Source: Hemicentrotus pulcherrimus (taxonomy: Eukaryota > Echinodermata > Echinoidea > Camarodonta > Strongylocentrotidae). From it: DNA of 16,844 nt. The stretch is from positions 2,049 through 18,892 of the forward strand of contig BEXV01005225.1 in the NCBI GenBank assembly GCA_003118195.1, in the 5' to 3' direction. The notes beneath the pieces were generated by a model. That model saw only the letters and a list, made by a program, of their open reading frames with translations. It ran no database searches and had not been told where the DNA came from. Made by a program: the position numbers and the translations under genes. Shown here in pieces: positions 11,801 through 16,844 of this stretch (position 1 is the first letter of the stretch; each line of letters opens with the position of its first letter).

Positions 11801-14800
11801 AGGAATCGTAGTTTTAGCACAAGGATATTACAAAGAATATAATTTGTTGTCCTTTTCAAGGGAACCAAGTCACACCACCTCTAATAACTATATATTTTGT
11901 TTAATATTAAAGATAAACTTTAGTAAAGGTAAATGCGATTGCATTGTGAAAGAAAAGGTGTGGAAAGGATCAGAAACAGTTGATCGTGTAGCATGTAAGT
12001 GTTCGTGTGCACTGCAAGGTTCTGGAGTCATCAAAATCATAATAAATTTGACCTTGGTAAAGTAACAAGCACTGTACACAAAAAGCTATATATGGGACAA
12101 CACACATGGTGTCGGGGCTAGTACTACCTTGATTTCCTTGTCTTTCTATGCTCATTACTCAGCCAGTATACATTTTCTTCCAAAATTGTTTGGCACATGT
12201 CATTTTTTTTGTAATCTTGAACATTCAGTGTAAGTTTCATTTGATTCTGTGCAAATAAATTTTCTTTTTGTTTATCAGAACTGGAGTTTATCTTTAAGTG
12301 TTAGTTATCTTGCGATACAAAGTTTGGGATAATGGCTGTATATCTGTCAAGAAAGAAAGAGGATAATTCATTGAAGCGATGTCATTGTTCCTTCTTACCA
12401 TTCTCTCCATCATCCTGACGTCTTGACTCAACTGAAAGGAATGACACCAACGATAGAAGCACCGTCCAAGCTGACCTTCCCTGTAATGCACAACAATCAC
12501 AGATAAAGGTCAATCACAGTTCTGGACATTCAATATTACAGTTAAGCCTCGTTGAGATATGTAGCAGCTAAACGGGCAATTATTATTTCTATATTTGACG
12601 CAAAGTTAATACATTTCACATTTCTGTACCTTATAACACCAAGCTAAGTGAATACACATAGGAGCTTTGTTATGCACAGTTGCCATTCAATTAAACCATT
12701 GACAAAGAAAAATCTTGCGGTGGTTTACTGCGTGATATCTGAGAGAGCCTTTGACAGTGCAAAGAGTAACTTAGCATTTTTACCACAATAACAACAATAT
12801 TTTTTTCTTCTTTAAATCATTTTTTTTTTCAATCCCTAAAATACATCATTAATTTCAGAACATGTTGACAAATATAATCATAATGCCAGGAATATAATCA
12901 ATTAAACGTCTACCTGATCTTAAAATCATTACAGAATGTCACTATACAGGTACATGTATTATATGCCGTTCTAGCAGAATGTATTATTATACATGGTTGA
13001 AATAAAAATTGAAATAAATCAAACAAAGTTGAGACCATTTTGCTTGTAAAATCACAACTATTCAAAATATCCCCTCCCCTCCCCCGGAAAATAACTTTCA
13101 AAATTACTGATAGAATAGCAGAAGCAAAAGTATAGTGATTTTTCAATGGGTTGAGCCACCAAACCATGTAACAAAATAATGCAAAACTGTGAATCTGAAC
13201 AAAACATGAGTTATAAACACACCTGTAGAATTCAGCTGCTTGTGCTTGGAGTCCCCTCTTTTTCTTCTCGAGCTCAGCATTGAGTCTCAGTCTCTGGATG
13301 CATTTAGGGAGCAGGTTTCTTCTGGCATAATAATCATCTGCCCGGGCATATTGCTCCTGTATATACAAAAAATCCAAAAGCATTTAGTGTATGGAATACA
13401 TGCAGACTCAAATTTTCAAAGGATAATGCAGTACCTACAATTTTCCTCCCCAGTAATACTCTTTTGTTTTCTTTACCTTTCATGACACTTGTGCCTTGAC
13501 AGCTTCTTTATTTGCCCTGTGTAGTATATCTAGGTCATAGTGAAACAGTTAACAATTATTCATACCCTACTACATATGTACTTACTAACTTTTGTAAGTT
13601 TGTATGTGAAAGAATGTATTTGTCCCAATTTATGTTTCTTAAGGAATAAGAATGGGACATATTAAAGCTTACATCTAAAAGTATTCAACATAAGCCCTGA
13701 TTCAACCAGTCCAGCTTTCATTGAGTTACATAAAAACACAGAAACATCAAATTTACAATGAGTATGAATAAATCAGTAGCTGACTGAATATTTCAAGTGA
13801 AGTCCTGAATCTGACAAAAACTAAATATTTTGACTACTCTAAATAATTCATTGGACAAAAATTTAAAAAAACCAAATATATTTATCTGGTCAAGTCATGC
13901 TTGAATACTACAGAAAACAATGAAAGACATTAATTCATTGTCTACTGAATTCTCTCATTTCTCTAGCAAAGCCATCCAGTTCTGAAGGCAATGTGGAATA
14001 ATAATCATATACAGCAAACATGCATATTTTACCTTGCGATGCCTTCTCCACACCGCGTAATTGCACCATTGATTGACCACTGAGGTGAGAAGGCGTTTCC
14101 TGAAGAAGAAAAACGGATATACATGTACATGTTTGGATAGGGACAGTATCAACATGACAAATGGGGCAATGGGTCAATCATATAGAAAAGAGATGAAACT
14201 AAAAGCATTTCATTCTTAATTTTATTGCTATATTTTCATTTCCAGTACATACTAATGAGATAAATGAAAACATGACAGAGATTGAGGAAGATGGTGAAGA
14301 AAATGATTTAAACAGAGATCAAATTAACCTTATTTGATCTGATGGGACAATGCTGTCTATTGTTAACCATCCATTAACTTAAATTAGTTAAATGGTGGTG
14401 CATTCTTATTTCTTACCACTACAAGTGTTGTCCTTCATGCTTGTAAGCATGAGAAGAAGATGTAGGACTTAAAGCAGGGGAGGTATGAAAAGTATAAAAT
14501 GAATTAGTGAAGTAGTTGTTCACACAACTGGGAGGAAGAAAATGAAACAAAGAGGAATACAGTGAAGACGGTAGAAGAGAAGAGTGAGGACGAGATGTTT
14601 CTTACCTGTGCATTTTTCTTGCTTTCCTTGTAGCTGAGAAAAGTCTTAGCTCCTCTCTGTGTTCACACTGTAGAATCCACTGATTCCAACAACGTTTCAC
14701 CAACTGCGAGATAGTGATAACACAATATATTTTCTCATTTATCTGAAATGAATTAGAGTAGATGTTAATACTGAAGCTAAGTTTCTTTATAAATCAATGT

Positions 14801-16578
14801 TTAGTTTATAAACAAAAGTAACAACCCACATGCCATATATTTTCATGTATTTTAAACCTAAGGGTTATCAAATCTTAGCCTTACCATTTGTTGATGTAGC
14901 TCTATAGCCTGCTCTTTTCTTCTCACTTTGACTCTCTTTTGCACCACAGCAAGCCTCAACATCAGCAGGCCTAGTTTCTATTTGAATAAAAATGTGAGCA
15001 AAGGTACACAATCAAAATTCCAAGATACACAAAATCTCATGAAACTTGATACAAGTTAAATTTTTTTATTCAACCTTTATCAAAACAAGTCTCAGTGACA
15101 ATAAGACACAATAATTGTCAGGACCCCTAGGAAGCAGAATTTGGCTTGTCATCCGGACTTGGATCCCCCTGGTTGCTTGGCTACGAGCACATAGTGACTT
15201 TCTTACAAATATTGATATAAAATAGATAAGATTTGTAAGACACCAAATCCTCTTGAAATCAAATGCTCAAGGGACACTTGTGAAACAAAACAAAGAAAGG
15301 GATCACATTAAAGGATCTGCATTATAAACAAAGGCCTTATTTTAGAAGTGGGCTAAAATCAACCACCATTAAATGAATGATGATTATGCAAAATACACAA
15401 CAAAAGTCCATGAATTACCTTGAGCTGTGTGTTGTGATGTGTCTTTGCTACATCTTCTTTCCTTTGGTCAACATGGACAAGATGAATATCTATGTAAATG
15501 TATATGAATTAAGGAGTTCTCCAGCATCAAGTCATTAGAGCTCATTAGTATCAACAACATTAAGGTGGATGACCTCACCTTTTCTAATTAAAAATGTTCA
15601 AGGCGCATTGTGGAGAGCATCATGCTCCTATTAAATACTCCTGTTATATTTTGGAATTCAGATTTTCAGAGTAGCACTCTTCCCAAGAGTCACTTAAAGA
15701 CCCTTTGAACCTAGCATTATTTATTCATTTACTACATCATTTTCTCTTTCAAAATCATTGAACCCTCAATAATGCCCAGCTTGAGACAAATTTTAAAAGC
15801 CTTGTTTTCATACGACATTAGTACAATCAAACAGAGAATGGAACAGTATTTAAGTAGAAAACTCCTCTGAATATGTGCAAACCAACAAATAATTATTCCT
15901 TTAATAGTGAGCACTACAACAGAACTTCAAAATACTAAGATATCAAAGGAGCCTAAAAGGTAATATCAACTCCGTAAGGGGGACTAAATAGGAGAAATGT
16001 ATCTAATAACATCGAACAAGATGGCACCAATCCCTCCAGATGAACAACAAACAAATCTCAAAGTTTCCAATGGTCAAAACCCAGAAGCTGGAAGTGACAC
16101 ACCCATTATGCATAGCGTAAACCCCGACAAAGCAGGGCAAGCTGTGAAGCCTTATATTAGCTGACAGAATCTAAGATTACAAATACAACTCAGGTTCAAA
16201 GCCTGCATCTGAAAAGGGTCAAAATAATTGGATGAGCATGAGCATGCCTGTAATAAAGGTGATTGGTGAGAATGTTCCCCATGGTGTGAACTGTCATGTG
16301 TTGAAGAGTGATTGAATCCAGTGACCGGAATAATGATAATACTGTAAGGACTTTGGTCGGTTGTATCTGGTAAAGGGCTTTATAAGAGACAATTGTTAGT
16401 ATCAGATAAAGGATACAGAAACTCCAGTGGGTGAGAACCCTTCTCATCCTGGCTCTGTTTCCAAGACGGTCCACCTGTTCCTGGCGCTGTGCCAGGGATC
16501 GACGTGTAAACCACCTCTGGTTCCAGTGCTGCCAGGCATGGGTCAAGAGTCTGTCGGAATGGATCTGGTAAGCTTGTG
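1029..16578 (-). CDS. SFI1: SFI1-family centrin-binding repeat protein, 23 coding exons, 5' end outside window
   Basis: Span of the whole gene; the exons are listed separately. Seen: 23 minus-strand segments, each with AG acceptor and GT donor, whose phases join without a break to a TAA stop, giving about 1,044 residues. They carry about 19 repeats with cores such as FFTEW, CFYRW, FFSRW, VFTAW and AFSDW, spaced 33 residues apart in 14 of 18 intervals. A Ser-rich basic linker and a C-terminal coiled coil follow. Known: Sfi1 proteins form a long helix whose Trp repeats each bind one centrin; yeast Sfi1 builds the spindle pole body half-bridge, and vertebrate SFI1 acts at centrioles. The vertebrate protein is about 1,240 residues, so roughly 200 or more N-terminal residues, the start codon and the promoter probably lie beyond 16844. 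Inferred: a working gene, since no exon has a stop or frameshift. Another Trp-repeat centrin binder is possible, but the C-terminal coiled coil favours SFI1. Confidence 0.93.
1150..1425. repeat. long polypurine/polypyrimidine tract in intron 22
   Basis: Nearly 280 bases of mostly A/G on the plus strand (GAGAGA, GGAAGGA, a run of eight G near 1293). On the sense (minus) strand it is a C/T tract leading almost to the acceptor of exon 23. It accounts for the Phe/Leu/Ser-rich open frames on the minus strand here, which are not genes. Confidence 0.85.
1426..1895. other. intron 22, remainder
   Basis: AT-rich intron with a palindromic ACATGTAC cluster near 1498-1526. Nothing else recognised. Confidence 0.6.
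1896..2004 (-). CDS. SFI1: SFI1 exon 22: C-terminal coiled coil
   Basis: Acceptor acatgttacag, donor CAG|gttagt, phase 2 to 0. It encodes RLKSQEAELQGWVKELNLPS, then an acidic stretch ending IGDELTQ. Other frames across this acceptor hit a stop, so the phase is fixed. Confidence 0.9.
2198..2632. repeat. 75-bp minisatellite overlapping the 3' end of exon 21
   Basis: CTCAAAAT marks six unit starts at 2198, 2273, 2350, 2411, 2482 and 2557; the exon copy of the unit ends at 2632. Spacings are 75, 77, 61, 71, 75 and 75. Each unit carries a copy of the exon 21 end (TACCCTTGGAGGGTATTC on the plus strand) and a splice-donor site or its decayed form. GTAAGTG is intact in the exon copy and in unit 2482. 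It is lost by a 4-base deletion in unit 2411 and reads ATTAAGTG in the three distal units. Confidence 0.9.
2584..2800 (-). CDS. SFI1: SFI1 exon 21: start of C-terminal coiled coil
   Basis: Acceptor atattacctag, very strong donor CAA|gtaagt, phase 1 to 2. After a polar segment it encodes VLYAEIQRLKNTLQGYQDMK, the start of the C-terminal coiled coil. The equivalent vertebrate stretch, as I recall it, has the same EIQ…L…YQ pattern. Its last 49 bases and its donor are the source of, or part of, the minisatellite at 2198-2632. Two weaker in-frame donors further upstream are possible but fit the coiled coil less well. Confidence 0.88.
2885..3025. repeat. (GA)n-rich tract in intron 20
   Basis: Purine-rich on the plus strand with a pure (GA)n core near 2914-2930. 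It is C/T-rich on the sense strand and occupies most of the 236-base intron before exon 21. Confidence 0.8.
3037..3515 (-). CDS. SFI1: SFI1 exon 20: long Ser/Thr-rich linker
   Basis: Acceptor ttgttttacag, donor AAG|gtgaat, phase 2 to 1; the longest exon at 479 bases. It encodes low-complexity polar protein with a run of six or more Ser (PPSLSSSSSSNETP) and no Trp repeats or predicted fold. It is probably a disordered, phosphorylatable linker. Sequence alone cannot give it a specific role. Confidence 0.9.
3516..3877. other. intron 19, nothing recognised
   Basis: AT-rich intron between exons 19 and 20 with clear splice ends and no repeat or ORF of note. Confidence 0.6.
3878..3982 (-). CDS. SFI1: SFI1 exon 19: RPxPRRPDFL linker motif
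   Basis: Acceptor tccacactgtcag, donor ACT|gtaaga, phase 2 to 2. It encodes MRPQPRRPDFLRDSLQREGL and a short polar tail. A Pro/Arg motif of this kind follows the repeat region in SFI1 proteins as I recall; the conservation is not checked here. Confidence 0.87.
3983..4354. other. intron 18, nothing recognised
   Basis: Intron between exons 18 and 19. The plus-strand open frame running into it (4265-4510) is the antisense shadow of exon 18. Confidence 0.6.
4355..4650 (-). CDS. SFI1: SFI1 exon 18: last Sfi1 repeat and start of linker
   Basis: Acceptor gatttactacag, donor CAA|gtaaga, phase 0 to 2. The last Trp core (RCASHWRQK) lies 37 residues after that of exon 17. A basic patch (NRGKKRHRSLTQRK) follows that could act as a nuclear-localisation or phospho-regulated site, then a Ser/Pro/Glu-rich, probably disordered stretch. 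Confidence 0.92.
4651..5152. other. intron 17, nothing recognised
   Basis: AT-rich intron between exons 17 and 18, no repeat noticed. Confidence 0.6.
5153..5404 (-). CDS. SFI1: SFI1 exon 17: two conserved Sfi1 repeats
   Basis: Acceptor cttggctgcag, donor CAG|gtagac, phase 0 to 0, 84 codons. It encodes VMALWLWSMRLQQRTLHAW and LLREAVRQWL, 33 residues apart. The MALWLWSMRLQ segment resembles the best-conserved part of vertebrate SFI1 as I remember it. A decayed copy of its first 72 bases lies upstream in intron 16. Confidence 0.95.
5529..5611 (-). pseudogene. decayed partial copy of SFI1 exon 17 in intron 16
   Basis: Bases 5538-5609 align without gaps to the first 72 bases of exon 17, with 60 of 72 identical by my count, including the acceptor context ggctgcag. 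Translation gives LSEAQVEKGKKVIALWLGSM, then RLQQQY and a stop at 5529-5531. The exon's WLWSM has become WLGSM. There is no donor after the homologous part, so it looks like a relic of a partial tandem exon duplication. Confidence 0.88.
5963..6155. repeat. interspersed repeat with CAGTCAAACCTGTCT end
   Basis: It starts ACAGTCAAACCTGTCTATAA and holds about five degenerate copies of GTGGCCACT / ATAGAGAGGTGG. Elements with this start and internal repeats are, from memory, scattered through many marine invertebrate genomes. The plus-strand open frame at 5961-6143 is a by-product. Confidence 0.75.
6204..6278 (-). CDS. SFI1: SFI1 exon 16: Sfi1 repeat (FFSRW)
   Basis: Acceptor ctttgcag, strong donor CAG|gtaagt, phase 0 to 0, 25 codons. 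It encodes LMARQALWLNKIRMQAKFFS then RWKRQ, a very good Sfi1 core, 33 residues from those in exons 15 and 17. Confidence 0.94.
6279..6731. other. intron 15, nothing recognised
   Basis: A-rich intron with short ACATTACAT runs. No gene or element recognised. Confidence 0.6.
6732..6892 (-). CDS. SFI1: SFI1 exon 15: two Sfi1 repeats
   Basis: Acceptor ttatgtacag, strong donor GCT|gtaagt, phase 1 to 0. It encodes KLKRAFLAWKHC, a Glu/Arg-rich helix, and LRQRCFQQWKAY, with the two Trp residues exactly 33 apart inside one exon. This independently confirms the period. Confidence 0.95.
6911..6973. repeat. (TCA)n microsatellite, intron 14
   Basis: Interrupted TCA/TCG triplet tract just upstream, on the sense strand, of the exon 15 acceptor. 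The rest of this intron (to 7295) is plain AT-rich sequence with one undetermined base at 7257. Confidence 0.9.
7296..7392 (-). CDS. SFI1: SFI1 exon 14: Sfi1 repeat (IIAAW)
   Basis: Acceptor catatttgcag, donor GAG|gtaaaa, phase 0 to 1. It encodes IIAAWHTNAQQHAANTAVKA followed by WRLEQLQ. The first Trp is 33 residues after SDW in exon 13. The Ala/Gln-rich stretch after it is unusual for the gene, and the next interval is 37 residues. Confidence 0.9.
7671..7755. repeat. 21-bp tandem repeat, four units, intron 13
   Basis: Unit AATAATCATGTTTATCACAT plus G; three near-perfect copies from 7671 and a fourth, diverged copy ending near 7755. It explains the repeated NNHVYHM in the plus-strand frame, which is not a gene. 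Confidence 0.93.
7822..7904. repeat. direct duplication, 48-base offset, intron 13
   Basis: GTTGTAGAGCATAAAAAGAA plus AAGATTA occurs at 7830 and again at 7878, separated by a GAAA-rich spacer. Confidence 0.9.
8079..8181 (-). CDS. SFI1: SFI1 exon 13: Sfi1 repeat (AFSDW)
   Basis: Acceptor ttttgcaatgcag, donor AAG|gtttgt, phase 2 to 0. It encodes HAFSDWKGSVETAKEERS, then a second aromatic cluster, VAVCHW. That second Trp is 21 residues on and out of register; the true next core is in exon 14. Confidence 0.92.
8671..8857. repeat. triplet repeat tract, pure (CAT)n at 8801-8855
   Basis: About 185 bases of TNN triplets ending in roughly 18 uninterrupted CAT/ATC units. It is transcribed as (GAT)n inside SFI1 intron 12, about 55 bases past the exon 12 donor. 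It produces long poly-Ile and poly-Met frames that are not genes. The rest of the intron, 8182-8670, shows nothing recognisable. Confidence 0.95.
8911..8987 (-). CDS. SFI1: SFI1 exon 12: first half of a split repeat
   Basis: Acceptor ctctgttacag, donor CAG|gtaatg, phase 0 to 2. It encodes KEAAVNLLRLR, the N-terminal half of a repeat whose Trp core (HAFSDW) is in exon 13. The join restores the exact 33-residue spacing. Confidence 0.9.
9041..9080 (-). mobile_element. second LINE/MITE-like tail in opposite orientation
   Basis: AATGATAATAATAC…TTTATATAGTGCCTTT is, reversed, similar to the tail at 9440-9485 (GTGCTATACAAATAC plus ATT triplets). It is either a second tail on the minus strand or the left inverted end of one non-autonomous element spanning 9041-9490. 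Confidence 0.5.
9283..9490 (+). mobile_element. LINE 3' end: reverse-transcriptase C-terminus and (ATT)n tail
   Basis: Plus-strand frame at 9283-9393 ends QLWNNLT…QQSLNTIKTYLKTHL and a TAA stop. The WNxL…SLxxFKxxLKTHL pattern is the usual C-terminus of LINE reverse-transcriptase ORFs. A short 3' UTR (GTAAAGCGCATTTGAAAAT, GTGCTATACAAATAC) and an (ATT)n microsatellite tail follow, as in CR1/L2-type elements. It is a 5'-truncated copy lying in SFI1 intron 11, opposite to the host gene. Confidence 0.78.
9750..9812. repeat. 31-bp tandem duplication
   Basis: TATGTGCGACCCCATGACCC and on to GTGATC occurs at 9750-9780 and 9781-9812. Weaker related pieces (ATGACCCTGTGTGA, ATGGCCCTTTTTGA) continue to about 9918. 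Confidence 0.88.
9945..10040 (-). CDS. SFI1: SFI1 exon 11: Sfi1 repeat (VFTAW)
   Basis: Acceptor ctccatcag behind a long pyrimidine tract, donor AAG|gtgagg, phase 0 to 0, 32 codons. A basic helix (HRRCKALKKSRADLYHHRKQ) leads into MRRVFTAWK, with the Trp-Lys pair typical of the family. Confidence 0.94.
10043..10096. repeat. purine tract before exon 11 acceptor
   Basis: A/G-only stretch on the plus strand (GGAGAAAAGGAAG…AAAAGGGGGG). On the sense strand it is the pyrimidine tract of the exon 11 acceptor. The rest of intron 10, to 10464, shows nothing. Confidence 0.8.
10465..10540 (-). CDS. SFI1: SFI1 exon 10: Sfi1 repeat (TWDKW)
   Basis: Acceptor tgcatttttag, donor GAG|gtatta, phase 2 to 0. 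It encodes AAQHDYTQRARKTWDKWRE. The Trp is 33 residues from both neighbouring cores. Confidence 0.92.
10541..11083. other. intron 9, nothing recognised
   Basis: AT-rich intron. The short open frame at 10865-11047 has no splice context or motif. Confidence 0.6.
11084..11169 (-). CDS. SFI1: SFI1 exon 9: Sfi1 repeat (ALGRW)
   Basis: Acceptor ttctgtgtag, donor GAG|gtatga, phase 0 to 2. It encodes a His-rich helix (MRHHHISMCTKALGRWIEF) with the Trp core 33 residues after that of exon 8. Confidence 0.91.
11170..11653. other. intron 8, nothing recognised
   Basis: A plus-strand open frame at 11407-11631 (74 codons) has no known motif and is probably chance. Confidence 0.55.
11654..11746 (-). CDS. 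SFI1: SFI1 exon 8: Sfi1 repeat (FFTEW)
   Basis: Acceptor ggctctacag, donor ATG|gtatga, phase 0 to 0, 31 codons. It encodes AFLHHESILGKRFFTEWRER, a near-textbook Sfi1 repeat (small residue, Leu, Phe-Phe, Trp-Arg). Confidence 0.93.
11747..12398. other. intron 7, nothing recognised
   Basis: Short overlapping open frames on both strands at 11844-12155 have no motif or good splice ends. Confidence 0.55.
12399..12480 (-). CDS. SFI1: SFI1 exon 7: Sfi1 repeat (CFYRW)
   Basis: Acceptor gtgcattacag, donor ATG|gtaaga, phase 2 to 0. It encodes EGQLGRCFYRWCHSFQLS and then a Met/Arg-rich helix. The core lies 33 residues from those in exons 6 and 8. Confidence 0.92.
12481..13222. other. intron 6, nothing recognised
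   Basis: AT-rich intron. A C-rich run at 13072-13085 (three G-runs on the sense strand) falls short of a clear G-quadruplex. Confidence 0.6.
13223..13356 (-). CDS. SFI1: SFI1 exon 6: Sfi1 repeat lacking Trp
   Basis: Acceptor tatatacag, donor CAG|gtgtgt, phase 0 to 2. It encodes a repeat with the core LLPKCIQRL, where Leu replaces Trp, then a Lys/Gln-rich helix (AELEKKKRGLQAQAAEFY). It is one of the longer exons of the repeat region. Confidence 0.9.
13357..14032. other. intron 5, with a possible cryptic exon
   Basis: AT-rich intron. The only item of note is a 40-base segment at 13477-13516 flanked on the minus strand by CACAG and GTAAAG (see findings). Confidence 0.5.
14033..14099 (-). CDS. 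SFI1: SFI1 exon 5: Sfi1 repeat (VVNQW)
   Basis: Acceptor tttcttcttcag, donor AAG|gtaaaa, phase 2 to 0. It encodes KRLLTSVVNQWCNYAVWRR. The cores of exons 4 and 5 are 35 residues apart, one of the few departures from 33. Confidence 0.9.
14100..14605. other. intron 4, nothing recognised
   Basis: Contains a short perfect hairpin, CATGCTTGTAAGCATG, near 14437, and ACATGTACATG near 14121. No gene or element recognised. Confidence 0.6.
14606..14703 (-). CDS. SFI1: SFI1 exon 4: Sfi1 repeat (CWNQW)
   Basis: Acceptor tatctcgcag, donor CAG|gtaaga, phase 0 to 2. It encodes LVKRCWNQWILQ, then a charged helix. The last codon (AG + G, Arg) is completed by the next exon. Confidence 0.92.
14885..14977 (-). 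CDS. SFI1: SFI1 exon 3: degenerate Sfi1 repeat
   Basis: Acceptor attcaaatag, donor ATG|gtaagg, phase 0 to 0, 31 codons. The repeat core reads KLGLLMLRL, with Leu where Trp is expected, followed by a basic helix (VQKRVKVRRKEQ). Counting 33 residues from both neighbours lands on the same Leu. Confidence 0.87.
15061..15200 (-). mobile_element. possible retroposon tail in intron 2
   Basis: GC-richer block in AT-rich intron. On the minus strand it ends …GATAAAGGTTGAATAAAAAAA, an AATAAA-plus-A-run ending like a retroposed 3' end. An open minus-strand frame of about 40 codons runs through it without a known motif. Family not recognised. Confidence 0.35.
15419..15489 (-). CDS. SFI1: SFI1 exon 2: inter-repeat helix
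   Basis: Acceptor catttacatag, donor AAG|gtaatt, phase 1 in and 0 out. It encodes a 24-residue hydrophilic helix segment (…HVDQRKEDVAKTHHN…) with no Trp core. It fills the space between the second core of exon 1 and the degenerate core of exon 3. Confidence 0.8.
15490..16416. other. intron 1, largest fully enclosed intron of the 5' half
   Basis: AT-rich except for the block around 16021-16164 described separately. No SFI1 repeat core is missing here, because exons 1 to 3 already keep the 33-residue spacing. Confidence 0.6.
16021..16164 (+). CDS. short unrecognised ORF, 47 codons, inside SFI1 intron 1
   Basis: ATG in a fair initiation context (aacaagATGG) opens a frame reading MAPIPPDEQQTNLKVSNGQN, then a polar stretch ending AVKPYIS and TGA. 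It lies in a patch that is GC-richer than the AT-rich sequence around it and opposes the host gene. No domain recognised. It could be the start of a transposon ORF, a fragment of a retrocopy, or chance. Nothing in its flanks shows a promoter or splice sites. Confidence 0.3.
   Translation: MAPIPPDEQQTNLKVSNGQNPEAGSDTPIMHSVNPDKAGQAVKPYIS
16417..16578 (-). CDS. SFI1: SFI1 exon 1 (first in window): two Sfi1 repeats
   Basis: The acceptor is ttcttttgtag; the exon is entered and left in phase 1. It encodes the cores HAWQHW and VLTHW, exactly 33 residues apart. Both possible donors are weak: gtatcc (exon edge 16417) and gtttct (edge 16423). They share a phase and differ by two residues. I chose 16417 because it places the next two repeats at exactly 33 and 33 residues. 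Being entered in phase 1, it needs at least one more upstream exon outside the window. Confidence 0.85.
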
Positions 16579-16844
16579 CTACAAAAGAAATGAAAACATG
16601 GTACATGAGGTCAAAGTTCGTAATAACAAGGGGAAATACTTGAAGCAAGCAGAGCACATCACATCCTAGGCCTGTATTAACATTAATCATTTCAAATTTC
16701 AAATCAAACCAGGCACCAATCCCCAAGTAGGACTTGGTTATGGGGATTAATGCCTTACCAAAGGGTATTGAACAACAACAACAAAAAATCTCTACAAGAG
16801 ACTTCGCAAGTATAAAACATAATGGATCTCTCTACAATGTATGT
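16579..16844. other. intron upstream of SFI1 exon 1, open at the right edge
   Basis: No exon recognised. A donor-like GTAAGG on the minus strand at 16753-16758 has no SFI1-like coding sequence behind it. Confidence 0.6.

Noticed and set aside
13072..13085. G-quadruplex on the sense strand
   Set aside because: Only three G-runs are present.
8911..14977. Idea that the gene grew by duplication of three-exon blocks (phases 0-0, 0-2, 2-0 recur)
   Set aside because: The introns cut the 33-residue repeats at different points in each block, so the phase pattern is probably coincidence.
16193..16203. tRNA B-box-like GGTTCAAAGCC
   Set aside because: No matching A box or cloverleaf around it.
16759..16791. 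Candidate SFI1 exon upstream of exon 1 using the GTAAGG donor at 16753-16758
   Set aside because: In the required phase it reads a Cys run with no Sfi1 helix pattern.

Overview
This is eukaryotic nuclear DNA: AT-rich, intron-dense and full of microsatellites, with one ambiguous base (n at 7257) as in a draft assembly. No bacterial-style operon or compact gene array is visible. The repeats point to a marine invertebrate, with an echinoderm as my best but unproven guess. They include a CAGTCAAACCTGTCT-type element, a LINE 3' tail ending in (ATT)n, and many ACATGTACATGT runs.

The window is dominated by one multi-exon gene on the minus strand. I reconstruct 23 coding exons from 16578 (first exon seen; the true 5' end lies beyond 16844) down to a stop codon at 1029-1031. 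Every junction keeps the reading frame, giving about 1,044 residues. The protein is an SFI1-family centrin-binding centrosome/centriole protein. Exons 1-18 (as numbered here) encode about 19 Sfi1-type repeats with an aromatic-x-x-Trp core. Fourteen of the 18 repeat-to-repeat intervals are exactly 33 residues, even though nearly all are split by introns. Exons 18-20 encode a Ser/Pro-rich, basic linker. Exons 21-23 encode a C-terminal coiled coil resembling the end of vertebrate SFI1.

Layout from low to high coordinates: 1-1028 is the 3' flank or 3' UTR, with a short tandem repeat, a strong inverted repeat and candidate poly(A) signals. 1029-4650 holds the C-terminal exons, a very long polypyrimidine tract and a 75-bp minisatellite that copies the 3' end of exon 21 with its splice donor. 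4651-8181 holds repeat exons, a decayed partial copy of exon 17 inside intron 16, and an interspersed repeat. 8182-9944 holds a long (CAT)n tract and a LINE 3' end. 9945-16578 holds evenly spaced small repeat exons, plus a short plus-strand ORF at 16021-16164 in the first intron.

No second gene, RNA gene or novel multi-gene system is convincing here. The most unusual features are two separate cases where an exon edge with its splice site was duplicated into a neighbouring intron (exon 17 acceptor side, exon 21 donor side).
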